The notes under the pieces: model-generated
What the model saw: the letters and a program-made list of their open reading frames with translations, nothing else
Told to the model about the DNA's origin: nothing
Database searches by the model: none
Program-made: the position numbers and the translations under genes
In this document: positions 40,637 through 46,658 of the stretch, one piece after another
Position numbering within the stretch: the stretch's first letter is position 1
How the letters are laid out: every line of letters starts with the position of its first letter
Assembly (NCBI GenBank): GCA_022649925.1
Contig: JALCOX010000006.1
Location: 1 to 46,658 of the forward strand
DNA from: Bifidobacteriaceae bacterium
GTDB taxonomy: Bacteria; Actinomycetota; Actinomycetes; Actinomycetales; Bifidobacteriaceae
DNA length: 46,658 nt
Direction: 5' to 3'

Positions 40637-41479
40637 CTAGTCCTCCACCAACACGTCTTCCAGCGGGAAGTTCCGCCCCATCCACAGCGCGAAGAGCTGC
40701 ATCCAGCTGGCCGCCCCGGGCTCATCGCCATATCCGTTGGGGATGGAGCTCTCGGCGGTGGCGAGCGCCAGGCCGTGACCACCCTTGGGGTAGAGGTGAA
40801 CCTCCACGGGAACGCCGTGGTTTTTGCAGGCGAGCGCGAACAGCGTCGTATTTTCGACCGGCACGAGATCGTCGGTCATGGTGTGCCACATGAACGTCCG
40901 GGGAGTGTCTTCATCCACTTGATTTTCCAGCGATACCTCGCGCAGGGCCGCAGCGTCGTTCGCCGCATCTCCCAGGAGCTCCGTGAACGAATCGCGGTGG
41001 GCGAATTCGCCCGAGGTGAGCACAGAATATCCGAGCATGAGGCCGTTTGGCTTGATCTGTTCGGCCTGGAATCCGGCGTCGCGCAGACGCTTCTTATTCC
41101 ACATCGTCGCCAGGCTCGCCGCCACGTGCCCGCCCGCGGAAAAGCCCGCAATCACGATCTTGTCGGGGTCGATATTCCACTCCCGCGCGCGACGGCGCAA
41201 CAGTGCGAGCGAGGCCGCCGCCTGCTCAAGTGCCACCGGGAAGCGCGCGGGTGCGCACGAATACCGCAGGATAAAAGCGTTGTACCCCAGGCCGACCATG
41301 CGCTCGGCGATGGGCTCGGCCTCGCGATCCGTCACCCAGGAGTAGCCGCCGCCGGGGCAAATCAGCACCGTGGGACGCACGCGGTCGGGATGCATTTCCG
41401 CGGAGTTCTCGATGACGTACCCGGTGAGCTTTCCGCTCTCACCGGTCGTACTTTTCACACTTTCATTTACCAGGAACAT
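40637..41479 (-). CDS. Alpha/beta-hydrolase esterase (acetyl esterase-like)
   Basis: This is a serine esterase with 280 residues and no signal peptide. The oxyanion segment CPGGGYSWVTDREAEPIA and the nucleophile elbow GFSAGGH are typical of acetyl-xylan and carbohydrate acetyl esterases (BD-FAE/Axe type); the catalytic His is likely in GGHGLAL. ATG 41479 has a GAGGGG site 4-5 bases upstream and is preferred over 41572. Its place between GH42 and GH94 genes suggests removal of O-acetyl groups from imported oligosaccharides. Other short-chain esters are possible. Confidence 0.88.
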   Translation of the reverse strand: MFLVNESVKSTTGESGKLTGYVIENSAEMHPDRVRPTVLICPGGGYSWVTDREAEPIAERMVGLGYNAFILRYSCAPARFPVALEQAAASLALLRRRAREWNIDPDKIVIAGFSAGGHVAASLATMWNKKRLRDAGFQAEQIKPNGLMLGYSVLTSGEFAHRDSFTELLGDAANDAAALREVSLENQVDEDTPRTFMWHTMTDDLVPVENTTLFALACKNHGVPVEVHLYPKGGHGLALATAESSIPNGYGDEPGAASWMQLFALWMGRNFPLEDVLVED

Positions 41480-41544
41480 TGACCCCTCATCCTCACCTGC
41501 CGGCGACGAATCCCGGCGCCCAAAGGCCCCGAAATCCGTCACAG

Positions 41545-41559
41545 ACGGTATATCACCGT
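41545..41559 (-). promoter_or_regulatory. Small palindrome before the esterase gene
   Basis: ACGGTATATCACCGT has 5-bp inverted arms around ATATC and lies between the GH42 stop codon and the esterase start. It could be a regulator site for an internal promoter or a weak RNA hairpin. Confidence 0.35.
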
Positions 41560-41572
41560 ATATCTGTATCAA

Positions 41573-43639
41573 TTACTTGAGAATCACAACGCCGAAGCGT
41601 TCGAGCGTCAGCGTCGACTCCGCGCCACCACCGACCTCACGGCCCGTCAGCAGATCTGTGCGCGGCGCAGCCAGGCGCACCTCGCCTCCCTTGCCGGCAA
41701 GATCGATGACGAACGTGTAGCGCGTGCCGTCACCTGCCACGCGCGTGGTGACTTCGAGCCCATCCGTCACCGTGACATCGCTCGCCTCCCCCAGCTCGGA
41801 GGCGCTCAGTCCTTCCACGAGGCGGTCGATCACGCTCGCGATGGCGGCGGTGTCCGGCATCGTCGCGACGTAATAGCCGCGGCCCTCGCCGAAGTCGTGT
41901 TCCGTCACGGCTGGAGCGCCTGCGTAATAATCCTGACCGCCGTAGGTGGCGAGAACCCGAGTATCTGAATCCACCTGTAGCACATCGCACAGAATGGATC
42001 CCGACGCCGCGCGGTCCGCGCCAGCACCTGCAAACTCGAGAGGCACGGAGACGTCGGGCGCCACGGCGTCCGTCTCCTCGGCCCACACGCCGAAGATGTC
42101 GCGCAGCGGCGAGGGGGCGCCCCCCAGGTGACAGACGTCGTCCTCGTTGGTAATCGAACTCATCGTCGTCGCAAGCAGCCGTCCGCCTCCGCGCACGTAG
42201 CTGCGCAGGTTCGCGGCCGTCGCCTCGTCCACCATGTACAGGCACGGCGCGAGCACGGCGGCGTAGCCGCTCAGATCTGCGGTTTTGCGCACCATGTCGA
42301 CCGGAATGTGACGGCGATACAGCTCGGCGTAATACCGGTTGACCTCAGTGAGGTAGTCGAGGCTCACGGACGGGCCGACGCTGCCGAGCATGCCCCACCA
42401 CGACTGCCAGTCGAACACGATGGCGACGCGGGCGGCGAGGTTCGAGCCCTCGATCTGAGTTCCAAGCCCGCCCAGTTCGGCACCCAGCTGGGCCGTCTCA
42501 CGGAACACGCGGGTGTTACTCGTCCCGTCGTTCTCGATGATGGCGCCGTGGAACTTCTCGCAGCCCGCCTGGGAGCGGCGCATCTGGAAGAACTGAATGG
42601 TGTCGGCACCGTGCGCCATGGCCTGGAAGCTCTGGGCGCGCATCTGACCGGGCCGCTTCAGAGAGTTGAAGGGCTGCCAGTTGGCACGGCTCGGCGTCTG
42701 TTCCATGAGCATGAAGGGGGCCCCTTTGAGCCCGCGCATGAGATCGTGCCACATGGCGATGGCGCTGGGAGCGGTGTCGTAGCTCGGATAGCAGTCCCAA
42801 GACACCACGTCGAGATCCTTGCCCCACTCGAAGTAGTCGAAATCCTTGAAGTCCAGCATGAAGTTTGTGGTCACGGGGGTTTCGGCGTCGTACTTGCGAA
42901 CGGCGTCGGCCTCGAGCTTGTAGACGCCACGCATTGCGTCTGACATGAACCGGCGGTAATTGAGCGTCAACGCGGGCAGGAGCGACCTGTTTTCATCGAC
43001 GGCGTCGCCGAGCTCGTTGGGAGGAAAGATCTCCTCGAAAGAATGGTAGGTATGGCCCCAGAAGTTGGTGGTCCACGCCTGGTTGAGCGCCTCGATAGTC
43101 TTGTACCTCGATTGCAGCCACACGCGGAAGGCGGCGGCGCAGTTGTCGCAGTAGCAGTACCCGCTCATCTCGTTGGAGATGTGCCAGCACACGAGGTTGT
43201 CGAGGTGGGCGTAGCGCTTGGCGATGAGGCCCGCGAGCTTGGGGGCGAACTTGCGGTACGTGGGGCTGGAGGGGCAGGCGTTGTGGCGACCGCCGTGACG
43301 ATGCCTGCGCCCCTGAAAATCGACGCGATTGATGTCGGGATGCTTGAGCGTCATCCATGCGGGAAGTGCACCGGTCGAGGTCGCCATCACAATGGTGAGT
43401 CCGGCCTTCGTGACCGTGTCGACGATGTCGTCGAGCATCGTGAAGTCGTAGGTGTCCTCATCGGGCTGACCCGGCTGCAGAAGTGCCCACGAGAAGACGT
43501 TGAGCGTCACCGAATTGACGTGCGCCTCTTTCAGCAGTCGCATGTCCTCGTCCCACGTCTGACGCGGCCACTGCTCCGGGTTGTAGTCTCCGCCGAAAAG
43601 AATCGACGTGCCCGCTGTTGGCATCTTTGCGTTCGTCAT
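41573..43639 (-). CDS. GH42 beta-galactosidase
   Basis: This is a retaining beta-galactosidase with 688 residues and no signal peptide, so it works on imported galactosides. The acid/base is Glu157 in HISNEMSG and the nucleophile is Glu313 in LMEQTPS. Cys122, Cys162, Cys164 and Cys167 (YCYCDNC) form the GH42 zinc site. The TIM barrel is followed by a trimerisation domain and a small C-terminal domain, the usual layout. ATG 43639 has an AAGGATG site 8 bases upstream. It follows the permease genes of operon B by about 117 bases. In a xyloglucan setting it would remove galactose from xylose side chains; lactose or galacto-oligosaccharides are alternatives. Confidence 0.95.
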   Translation of the reverse strand: MTNAKMPTAGTSILFGGDYNPEQWPRQTWDEDMRLLKEAHVNSVTLNVFSWALLQPGQPDEDTYDFTMLDDIVDTVTKAGLTIVMATSTGALPAWMTLKHPDINRVDFQGRRHRHGGRHNACPSSPTYRKFAPKLAGLIAKRYAHLDNLVCWHISNEMSGYCYCDNCAAAFRVWLQSRYKTIEALNQAWTTNFWGHTYHSFEEIFPPNELGDAVDENRSLLPALTLNYRRFMSDAMRGVYKLEADAVRKYDAETPVTTNFMLDFKDFDYFEWGKDLDVVSWDCYPSYDTAPSAIAMWHDLMRGLKGAPFMLMEQTPSRANWQPFNSLKRPGQMRAQSFQAMAHGADTIQFFQMRRSQAGCEKFHGAIIENDGTSNTRVFRETAQLGAELGGLGTQIEGSNLAARVAIVFDWQSWWGMLGSVGPSVSLDYLTEVNRYYAELYRRHIPVDMVRKTADLSGYAAVLAPCLYMVDEATAANLRSYVRGGGRLLATTMSSITNEDDVCHLGGAPSPLRDIFGVWAEETDAVAPDVSVPLEFAGAGADRAASGSILCDVLQVDSDTRVLATYGGQDYYAGAPAVTEHDFGEGRGYYVATMPDTAAIASVIDRLVEGLSASELGEASDVTVTDGLEVTTRVAGDGTRYTFVIDLAGKGGEVRLAAPRTDLLTGREVGGGAESTLTLERFGVVILK

Positions 43640-43756
43640 CGCAATCACATCCTTACATAGGGTCGTGCTCAAACTAAAGCGCGCCCACCCGACTTGCGCC
43701 GAGTAAGCGCGCCTCACTCATATTTAGCTATCTTCGGTTGTACGCTGCCGTGCGAA

Positions 43757-44770
43757 CTACTTCACCGCTCCAGCCGACAGACCGGACTGCCAGTAACGCT
43801 GCAGGAAGAAGAACGAGATGATCAGCGGGACCACCGCCACGAGCGAGCCCGTGATGATGTAAGAATCCGGCAGACCACCGCCCACCGAGGAGTCGCCACT
43901 CATCTTGAGCCAGAGGTTCAGGCCCACGGTCAGCGGGTAGTTCGAGCGGTCGGACAGCATGATCAACGGCAGGAAGTAGTTGTTCCACGCACCCACCAGC
44001 GAGAACAGCAGCACCGTGACGAATCCTGGAGACAGCAGCGGAAGTGCAATCTTCCAGAAGATCTTCCAGTGGCTCGCACCGTCGAGCTTTGCCGCCTCGA
44101 CCAGCGAGATCGGGATGGACTGCTGTGCGTAAATGATCATGAGGTAGAGGCCGAACGGGAACGACAGCTGCGGTATGATGACCGCCCACATCGTGTCGAC
44201 CAGTCCGATCTGCGAGTACATGAGGAACAGAGGAATCGTGATGACGGTGGTCGGAATCGACATGAAGGCCAGGGTGACGGAGAGCAGCAGCTTCCTGCCA
44301 GGGAACTTCATGACGGCGACCGCGTAGCCAGCGAAGGCGGCGATGACCGTGGAACCCAGTCCCACCACCACTGCGTAGATCACGGTGTTGAGGAGCCACC
44401 GGCCGTAGATTGCGCCGTTGTAGCTGAAGGTTCCCACCAGATTCTGCCAGAGCTGGAATCCGCCGTTCTTGGAATTGGCGAACCACAGTCCGAAGGAGTT
44501 GTAGAGACCTCCGTTGGATTTCGTGGAGGCGAAGAGCAGCCAGAAGAGGGGAATCACGCAGTAGGCGGCCATGAGGAACATGATGATGTGCAAGACCCAG
44601 CTCGAAACACGCTGGCCCTTCGTCATCTTCGGAGCCTGCTCGTTCTTGAGCTTATTGCGATAGTTCCTCTGAGAGGCTTTTGCGTTGCGCTTGTCGCGGC
44701 GGCTCAGCCCTGCAGACGTTTGGGGCTGTGTGGATTGCGCTCCAGTGGGCGTTGCAGTTATATCAGTCAT
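43757..44770 (-). CDS. Sugar ABC transporter permease (MalG type), operon B
   Basis: This is an inner-membrane subunit with 337 residues. A charged, basic cytoplasmic N-terminus of about 55 residues precedes six helices. The EAA loop is VEAAKLDGASHWKIFWKIALP, and the end is GLSAGAVK. The start codon overlaps the previous gene by 8 bases (ATGACTGA), so the two permeases are translationally coupled. Confidence 0.95.
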   Translation of the reverse strand: MTDITATPTGAQSTQPQTSAGLSRRDKRNAKASQRNYRNKLKNEQAPKMTKGQRVSSWVLHIIMFLMAAYCVIPLFWLLFASTKSNGGLYNSFGLWFANSKNGGFQLWQNLVGTFSYNGAIYGRWLLNTVIYAVVVGLGSTVIAAFAGYAVAVMKFPGRKLLLSVTLAFMSIPTTVITIPLFLMYSQIGLVDTMWAVIIPQLSFPFGLYLMIIYAQQSIPISLVEAAKLDGASHWKIFWKIALPLLSPGFVTVLLFSLVGAWNNYFLPLIMLSDRSNYPLTVGLNLWLKMSGDSSVGGGLPDSYIITGSLVAVVPLIISFFFLQRYWQSGLSAGAVK

Positions 44771-45725
44771 TTTCGCTCCACTTGTCTCCGATGAACTTCA
44801 CGATGCCGATGACGATCATGGTCACCAGACCAGCGACCAGCGAGACGGCAGCTGCGTAGTTCACGTTTTGACCCTTGAAGGCCAAAGTATAGGTATACAT
44901 ATTCGGCGTGTACGACGAGTTGATGGCGTCTGGTGCAATTGCTTGCAACAGGTTCGGCTCGTTGAACAGCTGGAAGGCGCCGATGAGGCAGAAGACCACG
45001 GTCATCACGATCGATCCCTTGATTGCCGGAATCTTGATGGACCATGCAATGCGCATTTCGGAGGCGCCATCGAGGCGGGCGGCTTCGTAGAGTTCATCGG
45101 GAATGGTGCGCAGCGAGGAGTAATAGATGAGCATGTTGTAGCCCATGAAGCCCCAGACCACGATGTTCATGATGGCGAACATGATGAGCTGACTGCTCAG
45201 CAGATCGGGGGACTTGCCACCGAAGAGCTGGAAGAACTGACCGACGAGGCCGTAATCCTGGCCGTAAATGTAGCTCCACATCAGTGCTGCGACAACGCTG
45301 GGCACTGCGTAAGGAAGGAACACCAAAATACGTGGGACCGCGACGTGCTTGATGCGGCCGGAGTCCAGAATGAGGGCGGCAACCAGCGCCAGGATGACCA
45401 CAATTGGCACCTGGATTACTGCGTAGATGCTGACCCTTCGGAAGCCCTGCCAGAAGGTGGGATCCGTGAAAGCCTGGACGTAATTGGAGAAGCCGACAAA
45501 TGCGGTTCCGCCAATCATCTTTGTCTGGAAGAAGCCCAAGTACAGAGCGTACAAGAGCGGCAAAATGGTGCCGAACAGGAACACCACCACGTAAGGGGTA
45601 GAGAAAGCCAGGCCGCTCCACTCCCACCTTTCCTTCCTGCCTTTTTCCTTCTTACGGCCGGAAGTTCGTGCAGGATGCACCTTTCCGCCGTCTACTGTCG
45701 CACTGTGTGCCACGACATGCCTCAT
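44763..45725 (-). CDS. Sugar ABC transporter permease (MalF type), operon B
   Basis: This is the partner permease with 320 residues, six helices and the EAA loop YEAARLDGASEMRIAWSIKIP. The start is uncertain: ATG 45725 has its AGGA almost touching it, GTG 45713 is well placed behind AGGAATGAGG, and ATG 45788 lies further up without a ribosome site. A 175-base gap with a tandem repeat separates it from the binding-protein gene. Confidence 0.93.
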   Translation of the reverse strand: MRHVVAHSATVDGGKVHPARTSGRKKEKGRKERWEWSGLAFSTPYVVVFLFGTILPLLYALYLGFFQTKMIGGTAFVGFSNYVQAFTDPTFWQGFRRVSIYAVIQVPIVVILALVAALILDSGRIKHVAVPRILVFLPYAVPSVVAALMWSYIYGQDYGLVGQFFQLFGGKSPDLLSSQLIMFAIMNIVVWGFMGYNMLIYYSSLRTIPDELYEAARLDGASEMRIAWSIKIPAIKGSIVMTVVFCLIGAFQLFNEPNLLQAIAPDAINSSYTPNMYTYTLAFKGQNVNYAAAVSLVAGLVTMIVIGIVKFIGDKWSEND

Positions 45726-45800
45726 TCCTAAATTCAAATTCAAGGGGCCGTGGCTGTCGGCTCGTGCCGCACCGCTGCACTCCTGCATTGCTGCACTTAC

Positions 45801-45828
45801 GTGTGCGGTGTGCGGTGTGCGGTGTGCG
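45801..45828. repeat. Heptamer tandem repeat (GTGTGCG, 4 units)
   Basis: GTGTGCG is repeated four times and followed by a degenerate GTGCGTGGTGCG. It lies between the operon B binding-protein and permease genes, in the same relative place as the hairpin of operon A. Confidence 0.9.
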
Positions 45829-45900
45829 GTGCGTGGTGCGAGCCGGCAGCCAAAGTCATACTGCCATTTACTTACTGCTTGACTACTGGACTACTTGCTT

Positions 45901-46658
45901 CTACTTGTTTTCCGTAACGGTGAAGCCCTGAGCCTTCGCGTACTTGACCAGCTTGGTCTGCCACTTGCCGATGGCGTCGAAGATCGAGTCACCGGAGGTG
46001 TAAGTAGGAACCACGATGTCGTTGTACTCGTTGACGAACTCCTGGTTGAACGGAAGCGTCGACCAGTTGGTGTTCACGAGCTTTGCGGCGTCGAAGTAGA
46101 CCTTGTTCACAGCCTGACCACCGAAGTACTTATCGGTGACAGCGGCCTGAGTTGCGTCATTCTGGTAAACCTTGGCGGCGGAGAAGATGCCACCCTTGGT
46201 CACGAGCGTGTTGACGGCGGTCTTGTCGGAGCTGATGAAGTTCATGAAGGCAACGGCCGCGGCCTGCTTGTCCTTGGAGGTCACGTTCTTGGTGAGCGCG
46301 AGCATGGAACCACCGGAAGTGGAGGAGCGTGCAGTGCCCTCCCAGGACGGAGGAACCTCAACCTTCCACTTGCCCGAGAGGCTCGGGTACATGGACTTGA
46401 GGAGTGCGCCACGCCATGCACCGTCGAGGTAGGTGGCGTAACGGCTCTTGTTCATGGCCTGGTTGAATTCAGAACCAGCGGAAGAGATCGGCTGAAGAAC
46501 GCCTTCCTTGATGCAGCGCTGGATGAAGTCTGCAACCTTCTTGACCTTGGCATTCTGCATGTCGAAGGAGAGGTTCTGGACGTCTTTGACGTTCCACGGC
46601 TCGGAGTCCGCGTAGTCGAGGAAGTTGGTGAGGTTGCGAGGATCCGCGAGATCGACGA
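45901..46658 (-). CDS. Sugar ABC transporter substrate-binding protein, operon B (partial)
   Basis: This is the C-terminal 250 or so residues of an SBP family 1 carbohydrate-binding protein. The frame is open to the window edge (it begins VDLADPRNLTNFLDYADSEPW), so the N-terminus, signal peptide and lipobox are outside. Recognisable parts are the SGKWKVEVPPSWEG segment and the GGSMLALTKNVTSKDKQAAAVAFMNF stretch, shared by maltose/multiple-sugar binding proteins. It precedes two permeases, a GH42, an esterase and a GH94 gene, so galactosylated or cello-type oligosaccharides are likely ligands. Confidence 0.93.
   Translation of the reverse strand, partial: VDLADPRNLTNFLDYADSEPWNVKDVQNLSFDMQNAKVKKVADFIQRCIKEGVLQPISSAGSEFNQAMNKSRYATYLDGAWRGALLKSMYPSLSGKWKVEVPPSWEGTARSSTSGGSMLALTKNVTSKDKQAAAVAFMNFISSDKTAVNTLVTKGGIFSAAKVYQNDATQAAVTDKYFGGQAVNKVYFDAAKLVNTNWSTLPFNQEFVNEYNDIVVPTYTSGDSIFDAIGKWQTKLVKYAKAQGFTVTENK

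Overview
This window is 46.7 kb of a high-GC Gram-positive chromosome, most likely a host-associated actinobacterium of the Actinomycetaceae type (taxonomy is inference). Supporting signs are OpcA paired with zwf, sugar ABC importers with no ATPase gene of their own, a glutamate-cysteine ligase/class II amidotransferase pair, and the metG/rsmI/tatD neighbourhood. I found no rRNA, recognisable tRNA, CRISPR array, transposase or phage gene.

Layout. 1-5.3 kb is metal and ion handling: the C-terminal part of a metal P-type ATPase, a beta carbonic anhydrase, an Nramp Mn transporter (mntH), an HD phosphohydrolase, and a DtxR-family regulator whose metal-site residues are of the manganese (MntR) type. 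5.3-8.9 kb holds the start of the oxidative pentose phosphate pathway (zwf-opcA-pgl); its last enzyme, gnd, lies at 16.1-17.6 kb. Between pgl and gnd sits a LacI-controlled catabolic module: a GH2 beta-glycosidase, a LacI regulator, an MHS-type symporter and a type I sulfatase. Palindromic operators with a common half-site lie before the GH2 gene and before the transporter, so the module looks like a small regulon for an imported sulfated glycoside.

17.8-31.4 kb is mostly housekeeping: a second MHS transporter, the amidotransferase and glutamate-cysteine ligase pair, a KUP potassium transporter with a 209-residue histone-H1-like Lys/Ala/Ser/Thr tail, a TatD nuclease, a 1.1-kb gene-free repeat region, metG, an unrecognised protein, a small LRV-type ORF and rsmI.

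31.8-46.7 kb is a carbohydrate locus entirely on the minus strand. Operon A is a lipoprotein binding protein, two permeases and a YicI-type GH31 alpha-xylosidase. Operon B is a binding protein (cut by the window edge), two permeases, a GH42 beta-galactosidase, an alpha/beta esterase and a GH94 cellobiose-phosphorylase-type enzyme. Together these activities would take apart acetylated, galactosylated and xylosylated cello-oligosaccharides, that is xyloglucan oligosaccharides, inside the cell and would end in phosphorolysis. The substrate is inferred from the enzyme set.

The intergenic DNA is rich in palindromes. Most notable are a recurring TTCGTGGA stem-loop family at two loci 20 kb apart, a perfect 24-bp-arm hairpin between opcA and pgl, a roughly 560-bp element with 27-bp inverted ends near 26.4-26.9 kb, and two 7-bp tandem repeats.
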